NCBI GenBank assembly: GCA_045576855.1
Contig: JAZNHG010000038.1
Location: 19,502 to 83,501 of the forward strand
Reading direction: 5' to 3'
Length of the DNA stretch: 64,000 nt
Source: Colimorpha sp045576855
Lineage (GTDB): Bacteria > Bacteroidota > Bacteroidia > Bacteroidales > P3
The notes below the pieces were generated by a model. It searched no databases. It had not been told where the DNA came from and saw nothing but the letters and a program-made list of their open reading frames with translations. Below are positions 41,801 through 51,000 of this stretch, piece after piece (within the stretch, counting starts at the first letter, position 1; the number at the start of each line of letters is the position of its first letter). Made by a program: the position numbers and the translations under genes.

Positions 41801-43200
41801 GAGGTCAGCATACCGTTGCCGTCAGGGTCAGAACTCTGTCCCGTGGCCTGCACGCCAAGCACAAAACTAAATGCGCCGGGGAACATCGGGACGCAGGGGT
41901 CTTCTTTGCATATCTGTTTTTGAATGTGATAGTGGTCGTTGCCGGCGGCGGCCACGATGACGGCGGTCTGGTAGGCCACGGCGAGGGCCTGTTCCATAGC
42001 GATGCTGTGGGCTGCCGATCCGAGGCTCATACTGATGACGTCGGCGCCGTTCTGGGCGGCGTAGTTGATGCCTTGGATGATAGTAGAGATGCTGCCTGTG
42101 CCGTCGCTCTGCATCACCGTGACGGGCATAATCCATGCGTCGGGGCAGGCACCGGCGATGCCGATGCCGTTGCCTGTCACTGCGCCAGCGATGCCGGCGC
42201 AGTGGGTGCCGTGGCTGTTGAAGTCGTGCATCTCGGCCGTCTGGTTGACGAAGTCCCAGCCATGCACGTCGTCACGGAAGCCGTTGCCGTCGTCGTCCTG
42301 GCCCGCGGCGCCACCTTGCTCAGCGCTGTTGGTCCAGATGTTGGCACTGAGGTCGGGGTGGTCGATGTCCACACCCGTGTCGATGATAGCGATGATGGGG
42401 CGCCACGTGCTGTCCCGGTGCGTCCCCGCACTGGGGATTTTTGGCGCCGTCAGCAGGCTGTCGATGCCGCAGGCGGGGATGCCCCACTGCATACTGTACA
42501 TCGGGTCGTTCAAAGCAGCCCCACCACTCTTGGTGCTCCTGCGCGCTCCGCGCGAGAAATCTGGTAAATCTTGTAAACTAGTGCTGGCGCAATACGTCGC
42601 GTCAGCCACATTCAAAGCACAATCAGAACTAAAAGAACCAAAAGAACGTTCTGATAGTTCTTTTCGTTCTGATTGAGAATCATAGTCTGATTGAAAATCG
42701 CCCAGGGCGAAGCAGAGGTAGTTCGGCTCGGCGTATTCCACCTCGTCCAGCGCCGCGAGGCGCTCCATGAGCTCGTATTCGTTGTGTGCACTCTCGCTTG
42801 CGAGCGTGATAAGATACAGCTGCGAGAGGTCGTGGTCCGTCACCTCTCCGCCGCCGTAGGAGGCCGAGCGACGCCGCTCGCGTGGCATCACGAACGTGGG
42901 ACACAGCTGCTCCACGCTCGCCACCTCGAAGCTGTCCAATACCGCCTGGATGGCCGGGCTGGTGGTCCGCGCCTTTGCGCCTTTCTGTTTTCCGTTTTCC
43001 GCTTTCCACTCGATGGTGTACTGGCTGTAGTCCTGTAGCTTGACGATGGCCTGCAGGGGCCGGGCGGCACGCTGCTGCCACTGCTCGAGGTGCACCACCT
43101 CGTCTTCGTTGTTGATGGCTGCGTCGAAGGGCGTCTGCGCCGAGGCGGCCATGCCAATTGCCATCAGAAAGATGGCAAGAAGGGATACTTTGTGTTTCAT
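38800..43200 (-). CDS. Subtilisin-like (S8) protease with dockerin and T9SS C-terminal domain
   Basis: A 1466-residue secreted protease. A signal peptide (to about Ala21) is followed by an inhibitor-like propeptide (to about residue 165, VEYAEPNYLCFA). The catalytic triad is Asp274 (IIDTGVDIDHPD), His330 (SHGTHCAGIAG) and Ser516 (NGTSMATP), with oxyanion Asn421. Long beta-rich regions follow. A dockerin-like pair of EF-hand loops (GDANGSYAVDVADVI; ADVNGDSTINVLDIV) lies at about residues 1194-1250. A type-A T9SS sorting domain ends the protein (ATAYPNPFSEKVRLE, GRYGLEWNAKGLPRGVYF). Low-complexity stretches at 42592-42700, 42982-43013 and 39145-39177 match repeat words found elsewhere. Confidence 0.9.
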   Translation of the reverse strand: MKHKVSLLAIFLMAIGMAASAQTPFDAAINNEDEVVHLEQWQQRAARPLQAIVKLQDYSQYTIEWKAENGKQKGAKARTTSPAIQAVLDSFEVASVEQLCPTFVMPRERRRSASYGGGEVTDHDLSQLYLITLASESAHNEYELMERLAALDEVEYAEPNYLCFALGDFQSDYDSQSERKELSERSFGSFSSDCALNVADATYCASTSLQDLPDFSRGARRSTKSGGAALNDPMYSMQWGIPACGIDSLLTAPKIPSAGTHRDSTWRPIIAIIDTGVDIDHPDLSANIWTNSAEQGGAAGQDDDGNGFRDDVHGWDFVNQTAEMHDFNSHGTHCAGIAGAVTGNGIGIAGACPDAWIMPVTVMQSDGTGSISTIIQGINYAAQNGADVISMSLGSAAHSIAMEQALAVAYQTAVIVAAAGNDHYHIQKQICKEDPCVPMFPGAFSFVLGVQATGQSSDPDGNGMLTSFSNIDNDGGPLSTSFEAENQLYNYELSAPGAGIMSTVPNGGYRQYNGTSMATPLVAGGIASLLQRRSYPTWAVMWGDLINYSNEFMPVDIWSVYNADSIAPASLQCVSIEVNDTAYGDSSMYADAGERVQLYPTIRTVWGPCDSIYIWLEFQEFEDTNTIEMLSDKVPFVWPLSSYAHSKSQNPIDIRIAPTVVDGRRIKLTLCAATTDAQDTMRHDFTLQVTNGVKLHGMIQGNYTLYPNVHYIVTNNVALPSGDTLFIKPGTTVKIKDGCSINATIMAIGKPDSMITFTKTDLGTSWNTISSPGGFFNYCIFDYPKQNCANITGTTSKKILVHNSIYMNRLDGAFDYRPFGDVDFAHTNFIQIPIRTSTSSINYSDPGFFHYCNMTNNQTRPESYALYWSRVESVFQNGRFVNGIWYDTTCRFIGNNIFGNYGHNISFETSSVTIIIPDSNYYGSSREDVIREGIYDFETPGTTSFGYIDLSKRLMRPSPLTHGIVWKVLVNGYDPQDEPDSVEYLGVGTHRFDVYFNRAMDTNITPILAMGVRPPYTQTPINRNASWNADSTVYTAYLTLTGRDAIDGVNRIYVSGAQDNEHFEIPVENQRFEVQVASSGSMSAGFQATPGIGKVDLEWNDQEVNYDDFLGFNIYRYQYDSVLTNRHYASGTGYVYDTVWMPVDTIRLNQTLVQDTMYTDFDVVPGERYYYYYKILSTSLTENSPSKTVSCVPHSTIPGDANGSYAVDVADVITTINYVTGQNPQPFLFEAADVNGDSTINVLDIVSIINIILYPDGRPGTQSIGDPQTAVYTLENDTLYIDTPTPLSGLQFTLSGCTRADVEVLPALSGFECATVEEGGQLTMVFYSMSGATVPFGKTALLRVESGEWRVESVALSDPQGNNVIAMNGDQEGLVDLGAVQAQFATAYPNPFSEKVRLELTVGNYSEVVVTFTDLTGKTVERREVSTPTAGRYGLEWNAKGLPRGVYFATLYADGMKAQTIKLIVK

Positions 43201-43243
43201 CTTGTCTATTGTTTATTTGTTTGTACTCTTTTGCCAACAGACA

Positions 43244-43284
43244 TAAAAAAAAGCGCGGGAATCTGCCACTTTGCTTATCCCGCG
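43244..43284 (-). terminator. Possible terminator or attenuator in the protease leader
   Basis: On the minus strand the stem CGCGGGA/TCCCGCG (43278-43284 with 43254-43260) with a 17-nt loop is followed by C and eight T. It lies between the promoter at 43560 and the protease start at 43200. Confidence 0.65.
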
Positions 43285-43553
43285 AATAGAGGCCTTCGCA
43301 TTGCCTTTGACTACAGAATAAGCAATGCCGAAGCCCACGCTGTGCATCTGTATGAATGCAGACGCGGCACGCCGCGTCTCTACAGTGATGCAATCCATGG
43401 ACGGGGAACATTGCGTTATTGCGGTAGTCATTAGAAGTTGCGAAGTTCCTATTCGCCGCAGATAAACGCTGTTACACGTCTCTTTTAATATGTCCTGCCG
43501 TTCCCGCCCGCACGTCCCGTCGCTCTCGAGGGGTCTTCGGCTGGTGGGAAACG
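43246..43553 (-). ncRNA. Candidate structured leader or small RNA upstream of the protease gene
   Basis: A perfect promoter (43560-43590) and a terminator-like hairpin (43244-43284) delimit about 308 nt with no convincing ORF. It contains further stems: arms CTTCGCATTGC/GCAATGCCGAAG (43294-43333, one bulge) and the palindrome AGACGCGGCACGCCGCGTCT (43360-43379). I could not match it to 6S, SRP, RNase P or tmRNA. It may be an attenuated leader or a repeat-derived sequence. Confidence 0.4.
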
Positions 43554-43559
43554 ACGCTG

Positions 43560-43590
43560 CAAAATTACAAAGAAAAATCGGACTGGCAAA
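43560..43590 (-). promoter_or_regulatory. Promoter on the minus strand upstream of the protease gene
   Basis: Read on the minus strand: TTTG (43590-43587), a 19-bp spacer and TAATTTTG (43567-43560). This is an exact consensus match. The start codon of the next gene is 360 bp downstream. Confidence 0.75.
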
Positions 43591-43803
43591 ATTTTTTTTT
43601 TCAAGCCGGGGTGAGGAAGCTCCCTTAAATTAGGTCGTGCGCGATTTAATTCACATTTCGTCCACCCGCCGCCGTCGGCATCGCCCGAAGCGGTCCGCCA
43701 ACGGCCATTTTTTGAAATGGGTGGCGAAATTACACTTAACGTACTGTCATACAGTTTGTTATATGGTATTAATGGGTTTAACTGGCTGCAAATCAGGGTT
43801 GAA

Positions 43804-43893
43804 GAGGCACCACCTCTTACTCAACTCCTACTCATCGCCTACTCATCACCTTATCAACACCTACTCGAGTAGGATGTGAGTAGGCGTTGATAA
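43804..43893. repeat. Family-2 repeat (CTACTCATCGC array with inverted arm)
   Basis: GAGGCACCA is followed by five CTCCTACTCAT-like units and the inverse arm CGAGTAGGATGTGAGTAGG. Its plan is the same as at 26946-27033 and 51379-51480. The upstream flank TACTGTCATACAG and AATCAGGG also matches that of 26946. The rest of 43591-43803 shows nothing I recognise. Confidence 0.8.
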
Positions 43894-43933
43894 AATTATG
43901 TCGTGTATGATATATATGGTGCATCCAGCCCCG

Positions 43934-43966
43934 CCCCGTGGCAGGGCGAGGGGGCCTGCCACGGGG
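43934..43966. repeat. GC-rich hairpin
   Basis: Perfect 12-bp arms CCCCGTGGCAGG (43934-43945) and CCTGCCACGGGG (43955-43966) with a 9-nt loop, and no T run on either strand. It is a REP-like palindrome. Confidence 0.7.
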
Positions 43967-44048
43967 TGGGGGACAGGGTAGAGTGGGGCCTGCCCGCGAT
44001 GCGGGCAACGGTAAACCCGCGGACTGGAAAGTGCTGATATTACGGCAC

Positions 44049-44084
44049 GAAAAAAGCCCAAAGGAAGATTATTCCTTTGGGCTT
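44049..44084 (-). terminator. Terminator of the MFS transporter gene
   Basis: A 13-bp stem (44054-44066 with 44072-44084, arms AAGCCCAAAGGAA/TTCCTTTGGGCTT) with a 5-nt loop. On the minus strand a run of T follows. It lies 50 bp after the MFS stop. Confidence 0.9.
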
Positions 44085-44134
44085 GCTCCTTTTGTTTGGT
44101 CGATGGAGCCTAGCGAATTATGAATGCTTGATTC

Positions 44135-45778
44135 TCAATCTTTGATGTTGGGCTCCTCGAGGCCGAGGTGTTTCTTCTTGTCCACCACGCGGAGGTAGAG
44201 GGCGATGAGGCCGGCGGCGACGCCGAGGGCGGCCAGCATGACTAGGGCCCAGGTGTAGTCGAGTTCAGTGGCAGGGGTGCCTTCGGGGTTGGTGCTGTTC
44301 AGCACCTTGCCGATGAGCAGCGGGAAGAGCCAGAGGCCGATGTTCTGAATCCAGAAGATGAGGGCGTAGGCCGAGCCGATAATCTTCTCGTCGACCAGCT
44401 TGGGCACCGAGGGCCACAGGGCGGCGGGCACCAGCGAGAAGGAGGCGCCGAGCACCAGAATGGTGACGTAGGCCACGATGGCACCGCCCACGGCGTTGCC
44501 CTTGAACTGCGGCAGGATGAAGGCGAAGGTGAGGTGGCACACGATGAGCAGGGCCGAGCCGAGCAGCAGCATGGTGGCGGCTTTACCCTTGTGGTCGACG
44601 TAGTTGCCCAGGATGGGGGTGATGGCCACGGCCAGCAGCGGGAAGACGGCGAAGATGGTCTCTGCGGTTCCGCGCATGTAGCCCATGTAGCAGTAGACAA
44701 TCAAGGCTACCACGGCCAGTGCCATCAGACCGAACTTCATGCCTTTCTTCTTGCTGAAGTTGCTGGCGAAAGCGCAGACGGCGACCAGGAGCATGATGAT
44801 GTACTGCACGATGGTGACGCTCTCGCCGGCCCAGAAGGTGCCTTCAGTGGCGGGGTTGAGGGTCAGGTTGCACTGCAACATGTTGACGGCATATTTCTGG
44901 AAGGGGAAGATGGCGCTGTAGTAGAGCACGCAGAGCAGGGCCACGAGCCAGAAGCCGAGGCTGCTGAAAATCTTGCCCAGGTCTTTGAGCTTAAAGGGGT
45001 CGTCCTTTTCTTCGGCCTCGCCGGTCTGGCTGTCGAGTTTCTTGTCCATGAAGAAGTAGACGATGAACATGATCAGGGCGATGCAGAGCAGCACCACGCC
45101 GAAAGCCACCGAGCGGCTGACGTTGATTTCGCCGCCGAGTTTGGCAAAGTAGGGGCTGAAGATCATGCAGGTGGCCACACCCAGACGGGCCAGGGCCATC
45201 TCGCTACCCATAGCCAGGGCGGTCTCGCGGCCCTTGAACCACTTGACGATACCACGGCTCACCGTGATGCCGGCCATCTCGCAGCCGCAGCCAAAAATCA
45301 TGAAGCCGCAAGCAGCCAGTTTGGCGCTGGCAGGCATGCCACGATAGAAGGGGGCCACGCCCAGCTCGTCGAAGAGCGGGATATAGTTCAGGTTGTTGGT
45401 GAACCAGTTGTAGAGGGCCGTGTGGTTGCCCAGCTCGTCGACGCCCACGAAGCTCTCGCTGATGGCATAGTATTTGATCAGGCCACCGATGAGCATCACG
45501 GAGCCGGAAAGCACGGCAGTGAATCGTACGCCCATCTTGTCGAGGATGATACCTGCGAAGATAAGGAAGAACACGAAGACATTGAGGAACACCTCGGAGC
45601 CCTGCATGGTGCCGAAGGCCAGGCTGTCCCAGCCGCGCTCGGTCTGCATCAAGTCCTTGATGGGCGACAGAATGTCCATAAATACATAGCTGCAGAACAT
45701 GGCCAGAGCCAAAAGCAGCAGAGCAATCCAGCGCATGGCTGCACTGTCTCTCAGTGTTTTAATACCTGTTTGTGTCAT
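44135..45778 (-). CDS. Major facilitator superfamily transporter
   Basis: A 547-residue membrane protein with about 12 hydrophobic helices and a long cytoplasmic loop (residues about 245-270, KKLDSQTGEAEEKDD). The MFS motif after helix 2 is present in the form AGIILDKMGVRFTAV. IVKWFKGRETALAMGSEMALARLG and ALWPSVPKLVDEKIIGSAYAL resemble the NarK/oxalate-like MFS branch, but the substrate is not readable. It starts 19 bp after the HEPN gene with no terminator between, so it is probably cotranscribed with the toxin-antitoxin pair. Confidence 0.88.
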   Translation of the reverse strand: MTQTGIKTLRDSAAMRWIALLLLALAMFCSYVFMDILSPIKDLMQTERGWDSLAFGTMQGSEVFLNVFVFFLIFAGIILDKMGVRFTAVLSGSVMLIGGLIKYYAISESFVGVDELGNHTALYNWFTNNLNYIPLFDELGVAPFYRGMPASAKLAACGFMIFGCGCEMAGITVSRGIVKWFKGRETALAMGSEMALARLGVATCMIFSPYFAKLGGEINVSRSVAFGVVLLCIALIMFIVYFFMDKKLDSQTGEAEEKDDPFKLKDLGKIFSSLGFWLVALLCVLYYSAIFPFQKYAVNMLQCNLTLNPATEGTFWAGESVTIVQYIIMLLVAVCAFASNFSKKKGMKFGLMALAVVALIVYCYMGYMRGTAETIFAVFPLLAVAITPILGNYVDHKGKAATMLLLGSALLIVCHLTFAFILPQFKGNAVGGAIVAYVTILVLGASFSLVPAALWPSVPKLVDEKIIGSAYALIFWIQNIGLWLFPLLIGKVLNSTNPEGTPATELDYTWALVMLAALGVAAGLIALYLRVVDKKKHLGLEEPNIKD

Positions 45779-45797
45779 ATTGTATTGTTTTATTTTG

Positions 45798-46205
45798 TTA
45801 ATTTCGTTGACTGGTTACCCGCTTCTCTATGGCAGAGATCATCTCTTTGGCGGGTTCGAATCGAGACATGACCTCTTCTGCGGTCACGTCGTAGAAACAA
45901 TTGTAGTCGCTCTCTTCACGCAGCGACTCCAGCTGTCCAAACAGCTGTCCATACTGCTGAGGGAAGACATGGGTGTATATATAGTGCTGTCTGAATGCAA
46001 TTCCGGCGCCTTTATGTGACTTTATAATCCGGTTGTCGTTGATTAGCAAGGAACAAACAGAATGAAATACAGCGTAGTATAGTCTGCTGGCGGCACCGCT
46101 CCAATGTTCGAGACGAATCAAATCGGCCACCTCGTTAAGAGTGGTTTTGGCCTTCTCGATTTCCCGTTCGACCAGAAATTGACGTTGCGATTCTTCCATG
46201 CTCAT
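45798..46205 (-). CDS. hepT: HEPN-domain protein (HepT-like toxin)
   Basis: A 135-residue HEPN protein. Helical segments carry REIEKAKTTLNEVADLI and RLYYAVFHSVCSLL, in which Arg and His are separated by six residues, fitting the Rx4-6H RNase motif. HEPN/MNT pairs act as toxin-antitoxin modules in which the MNT partner AMPylates the HEPN RNase. Its start overlaps the MNT stop by 4 bp. Confidence 0.88.
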   Translation of the reverse strand: MSMEESQRQFLVEREIEKAKTTLNEVADLIRLEHWSGAASRLYYAVFHSVCSLLINDNRIIKSHKGAGIAFRQHYIYTHVFPQQYGQLFGQLESLREESDYNCFYDVTAEEVMSRFEPAKEMISAIEKRVTSQRN

Positions 46206-46519
46206 ATCAGCACCTGTTTGTCTGATTCAACATTCTCGTAAAATGGGGAAAGCCACCATCTCTTCCAATCCATGACGGAATAGAGGTGTGTGTTGATCTC
46301 CTCTCCAATGGTGTCGCCCAGCACGGTTAGTGGATAGACGTAGTTGTCGTAGTCCGAACTCGAAATATGCTCTTTGTTCAACAGAATCAGCAAGTCGTAG
46401 TCGCTCCCCGGACGAGCATCGCCACGGGCACGCGACCCGTAAAGCCATAGGGAACTGCCTTGTGGCAGAATTCTCTTCCCTAAATCGGTGATGTTTTTTA
46501 TGACTTCGTTCTGCTTCAT
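46202..46519 (-). CDS. mntA: MNT-type nucleotidyltransferase (MntA-like antitoxin)
   Basis: A 105-residue minimal nucleotidyltransferase. The start is the ATG at 46519, not the upstream TTG. The catalytic motif is LYGSRARGDARPGSDYDLLILL, that is GSxARG with SDxD. Expected activity: AMPylation of the HEPN toxin. The -7 box (46529-46536) lies only 9 bp upstream, so the mRNA is almost leaderless. Confidence 0.9.
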   Translation of the reverse strand: MKQNEVIKNITDLGKRILPQGSSLWLYGSRARGDARPGSDYDLLILLNKEHISSSDYDNYVYPLTVLGDTIGEEINTHLYSVMDWKRWWLSPFYENVESDKQVLI

Positions 46520-46528
46520 TTCAAAATG

Positions 46529-46536
46529 CAAAGATA
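46529..46536 (-). promoter_or_regulatory. -7 box of the mntA-hepT operon
   Basis: On the minus strand TATCTTTG matches TAnnTTTG. The start codon follows 9 bp later. No clear TTTG is found at 19-21 bp. Confidence 0.55.
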
Positions 46537-46578
46537 CGAATAAAATCTGATATATGGGTGACAGAAAGAAAAAAAGTA

Positions 46579-46609
46579 TAAAAAAACGCCGAAGGACACT
46601 CCTTCGGCG
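46579..46609 (-). terminator. Terminator of tyrS
   Basis: A 10-bp stem CGCCGAAGGA/TCCTTCGGCG (46587-46596 with 46600-46609) with a 3-nt loop. On the minus strand six T follow. It lies 27 bp after the tyrS stop. Confidence 0.92.
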
Positions 46610-46635
46610 CAGTGCGCTATTCTATGTTGCGGGTG

Positions 46636-47913
46636 CTACACTATGTTGAGGATATAGTAGTTCTTCTTGCCTTTCTGCACGAGGATGCAGCCGGAGGCAA
46701 GGATGTCGGCAGCGGAGAGCATAGCGCCCTCGCCGACCTTTTGCTTGTTGACGCTGATGCTATTCTGCTTCAACTCGCGACGAATCTCGCCCTTGCTGGC
46801 GAACATGCCCACTTCGGCAGCCAGGTCTACCAGCGAGGCACCAGCCGCGATGGTGGAGCGGCTCACAGTGTACTGCGGCACGCCGTCGAACACAGACAGC
46901 AGGGTCTTGCGGTCGAGGGCATTGAGCTGCTCGGTAGTGGCCTTGCCGAAGAGCAGTTCGCTGGCGGCTATGGCCGTATTGTAAGCCTCTTCGCCGTGCA
47001 CACGGATGGTGATGTCCTTGGCCAGGGCCTTCTGTAGGATGCGCTGCTCGGGAGCCTCGGCATGCTGTTTCTCGAGGGCTTCGACCTCCTCCTTGGAGAA
47101 AAGGGTGAAGATGCGGATGTAGCGGGCGGTGTCGACATCGGAGCAGTTGAGCCAGAACTGATAGAACTTGTAGGGGCTGGTCTTCTCGGGGTCGAGCCAC
47201 ACATTGCCACCCTCGGTCTTGCCAAACTTGGTGCCGTCGGCTTTGGTGATAAGCGGGCATGTGAGGGCGAATGCCTCGCCGCCTTCCATGCGACGGATAA
47301 GCTCGGTGCCGGTGGTGATATTGCCCCACTGGTCGCTGCCGCCCATCTGCAGCTTGCAGCCCTTGGTGCGGTAGAGGGTCAGGAAGTCGTAGCCCTGCAG
47401 CAGCTGGTAGCTGAATTCGGTGAACGAGATGCCAGTCTCCATGCGTTTCTTGACGCTGTCCTTGGTCATCATATAGTTGACAGTGATGTGCTTGCCCACG
47501 TCGCGGATGAAGTCGAGGAAGAGGTAGTCTTTCATCCAGTCGTAGTTGTTGAGGATTTCGGCTCCGTTGACGGGATTGTCGAAGTCGAGAAAGCGCTCCA
47601 GCTGATGACGGATGCACTGCACGTTGTGCTGGATTTCCTCGGGGGTAAGCAGTTTACGCTCGGCGGCCTTGAAGGAGGGGTCGCCAATCATACCGGTGGC
47701 TCCACCAACGACGGCCAGGGGCTTATGGCCTGCCATCTGCAGATGCTTCAGGAGCATAATGCTTACAAGGTGGCCAATATGCAGCGAGTCGGCCGTGGGG
47801 TCGATGCCCACGTAGGCGGTGGTGACTTCTTTGCTCAGTTGCTCTTCGGTGCCGGGCATGATGTCGTGAATCATGCCGCGCCATTTCAGTTCTTGTACCA
47901 GATTGGTGTCCAT
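46636..47913 (-). CDS. tyrS: Tyrosyl-tRNA synthetase
   Basis: A 425-residue class I aminoacyl-tRNA synthetase that charges tRNA-Tyr. The HIGH motif is at residues 45-48 (DSLHIGHLV), and the KMSKS equivalent is KFGKT at about residue 230. The tyrosine-binding strand contains YVGIDPTADS and QMGGSDQWGNI. The C-terminal S4 domain is present (GEIRRELKQNSISVNKQKV). Its length is normal. Confidence 0.95.
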   Translation of the reverse strand: MDTNLVQELKWRGMIHDIMPGTEEQLSKEVTTAYVGIDPTADSLHIGHLVSIMLLKHLQMAGHKPLAVVGGATGMIGDPSFKAAERKLLTPEEIQHNVQCIRHQLERFLDFDNPVNGAEILNNYDWMKDYLFLDFIRDVGKHITVNYMMTKDSVKKRMETGISFTEFSYQLLQGYDFLTLYRTKGCKLQMGGSDQWGNITTGTELIRRMEGGEAFALTCPLITKADGTKFGKTEGGNVWLDPEKTSPYKFYQFWLNCSDVDTARYIRIFTLFSKEEVEALEKQHAEAPEQRILQKALAKDITIRVHGEEAYNTAIAASELLFGKATTEQLNALDRKTLLSVFDGVPQYTVSRSTIAAGASLVDLAAEVGMFASKGEIRRELKQNSISVNKQKVGEGAMLSAADILASGCILVQKGKKNYYILNIV

Positions 47914-47950
47914 CTGTTATATTATAATATATGTATTCAATTTCTATTAT

Positions 47951-47990
47951 TAAAAGAAGAGGTGCTGCTCTTTCGGGCGGCACCTCTTCT
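47951..47990 (-). terminator. Terminator of the beta-propeller T9SS gene
   Basis: An 11-bp stem AGAAGAGGTGC/GCACCTCTTCT (47955-47965 with 47980-47990) with a 14-nt loop. On the minus strand a short T run follows. It lies 19 bp after the stop at 48009. Confidence 0.85.
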
Positions 47991-48008
47991 GTGCGTTATA
48001 ATGCCCGA

Positions 48009-51000
48009 CTAGCGAACAACCATCTTGGTGGCGGCGGTGTGACCACCGATGATGACGTTGACCAGGTACATGCCTTTGGCCAAGCCTTCGGTACCGATGG
48101 AGTAGACATGCTCGCCTTCGGCGACGAAGCCTAGCTGGCGCTCGCCGACCATGCGACCGTTGAGGTCGTAGATGCGGAGCACGGCGGTGCCGGCCTCGTT
48201 GGCGTTCAGCTGCAGGTTGGCCTCACCCATGACAGGGTTGGGGTAGATGCTGACGCTGCTGGTGCCGATGCCGTCGACAGTGGGGATGCTGACGGGATTG
48301 TAGTCTTCGGGGTCAGACACCTCGTTGGTGCTGTCGGTGACGTAGGTCATGTCGATGAAGATACCGCGGCCATAGGTGCCGTAGTAGATGGCGCGCGGCC
48401 ACTTGGTCTTGGCAAAGAGATACTTGTTCTCGGTGATGCCGGTGTGGTTGGAGGCGCGGCGCACTGCGAGCTTCTTGGTCTGCTGCACGATGGAGGTGAC
48501 GGCGACGCCACGCAGGTCATCGGCATGTTTCCAGCTGGTGCCGTTGTAGATGAAGTAGCCGTTGTCGGTACCGACGTAGATGTTGCCGGTGCTGTCCTCA
48601 ATCATGGCGCAATAGGCGGGAATGCCGCTGAAACCGGTGATGGGCAGGTAGGTGGCATGGTTGATCCAGTTGTCGGTGCTGGCGCTGTCAATCACAAGCA
48701 CATTGGCGTTGCCATCGGAGTAGTCCTCGAAGGTGATGACGATACGGTCACGCTCGGGATTGGGGTCGACAGCGATGGAGCTGATAGGACGGTTGAACCA
48801 CTCGTTGTTGTTGATGGTGAATTTGGCCTCGGTGAGGACACGCACGGTGCTGTCGCTGGCATAGTTGAGCTGGCGACGGGTGTTGGCCGGATACTGATAG
48901 TAGTTTGCCTCGGCCAGACCCCCGATGCGATAGAGCTGCGATTTGTGCGACTCGCGGTCGTAGGTGCTGATGAAGGCGCAGCGGCCGTCGGCGCTCATGA
49001 TGGCGTCGCGGATGTAGAGGTTCATGGTGTTGTAGAGCGTATTGCGCTTCACGTTGAAGATGGGGGCCCACCACATGAACTTCTCGCGGAGCGACTCTTT
49101 GACGGCATCGTCGAGGTCGCGGTCGGCGTCGATTACCGAGTCGTAAATCTTGCTGAAGTCGTTGGGCATCCAGGTAAGCATCACCGAGCTCTGGGTCGTG
49201 GTGGTGTTGGCGATAACCAGCAGGCGCGAGACGACGGGGTTCTTCACCACCAGCGTGTCGCCAGCCTTCTGGCTCTTCGTGAAGGTGTATTCGAAGGGAT
49301 AGTCGCTGTTGTTCTTGCTGAGGAAGGTCACCTTGGCATTCACGGGGATAATCGTGTTGGGATTGTTGTCGATGCTGACGCTGTCGCCGTTGGCCTTGAT
49401 GTAGGAGCCACGCAGGTCGATACCCACGCGGATACTATCTTTATAGTAGTGGTCGTCGGCATTTTCCCAGAGGGAGATGCTGCCGATGGCGGGGCCGTCG
49501 AGCATCTCGCTGGTGAGCAGCTGGTTGCCGAATGTCCAGGTCTGGTTGTTGGTGTAGTCCATGTAGTCGGCTTTGGCGCGGCCGATGTTGGCATTGCTCG
49601 AGGAGACGAAGATGTTGCGGATGCTCTGGGGGGTGAGCTGCTGGAAAGAAGAGGCAGCCACTTTGCCGCCATTGCCGCTCCAGAGGATATTGGCGTCGTG
49701 GTTCATGTTGCCCATGCTGCCGTCGTCGTACCAGGAGGGGATGGTCTGGCCGCCGTTGTGCTCGAGGCGGGCCTCGATGAAGGGGCAGGCGTTGTTGTTG
49801 GCGCCGCTGATGAGGGAGCCATCGGGGCTGACGGCCACGCTGTTCACCTGCACACTGTTCATGCCACGGTTGATGTTGTTGTACATATAGAAGGAGGTGG
49901 TGCTGTAGATACCACCGTCGGTGGCGATGTAGTAGGTGGTGCGGGGCTCGCCGTCGATCACCTGATAGTGGGAGACAATCTGGTGGATGCCGGAATGGAC
50001 GAAGACGGTGTTGTTGAACACGGCCGACATGTAGTCGCCGCTGTTGAGCTCATATTCGCTGTAGGAATTCTTGGTCCACTGGTAGATGGCGCCCTCGAGG
50101 AAACCCTCGCCCGACCAGATGTTGGTGCCGGCCACATAGATGTGCTTGGGGTTGCCGGGGTCGACGACGATGGCGCCGCAGGTGGTACCGCTGTTGAAGG
50201 TGAGCGGCATCACCGACGAGGTGGCCAGCGGGGTCCACACCTGGCCGTTGGTGGTCAGGTAGATGTTCTCCATCAGTCCGTTCGCACCGATGACCATAGC
50301 GTAGAGGTAGCGGTTGTCGGACGGAGCCACAGCCAGCTTGATGGCCAGACTGGTGCCGCCAAAAGCGCTGTTGGCGCTGGTGATGTTGATGGGGGTGGTG
50401 CCGTTGAGGTCGCTCAGGCGGAAGAGCTGGTTGCCGCTGGTGAAGTAGGCCATGTTGAGGCCGCGAATCACCACCAGCTGGTCGATGCTCATCGTCTCGC
50501 CGATGCGGACGGGATTGGCCGACCAGGCTGCGTCGCCGGCGGTCATGTCCACCGTCCAGCGGTAGAGGCCGGAATTGGTGGCGGCGAAGAGGTAGAGCGT
50601 GTTGCCGTCGACATGGCAGTCGAGGGCGTGCACGGCGCCGAAGAGCTGGTTGGCTGCAGGCGAGGTGTAGGGAATCAGTGCGAAAGTACCTTCAGCAGGG
50701 TTGTAGCGGAATATGCCGCAGCCCTTGGCCGACATTTTGCTGTAGGTGGAGCCGATGGTGTAGGTGTCGTCGCCGGTGCCGACGAAGATGGTGCCATCGG
50801 GGCCCTGTGCCAGGGCGCTCACGGGCAGGTTCTGCTCGAAGCCGTCGGTGGTGATGTAGCGCACACGATGCCACGAGTCGGAGTTGTTCACCAGTTGGGT
50901 GGCATAGTCGCTATTGCCCAGGTCCGAATAGAGCGTGCGAAGCACAGTGGTGTCGTCCGTGCGAACATAGAGACCGCCAGAGATGGCTCCGGCATAGACG

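Noticed and set aside
43246..43553. Known RNA (6S, SRP, RNase P or tmRNA)
   Set aside because: I could not find the conserved sequence boxes of these RNAs; kept only as an unnamed candidate.
44534..45871. Plus-strand frame of 445 codons opposite the MFS gene
   Set aside because: It is rich in His, Gln and Glu with no motif; the antisense MFS gene is clear.
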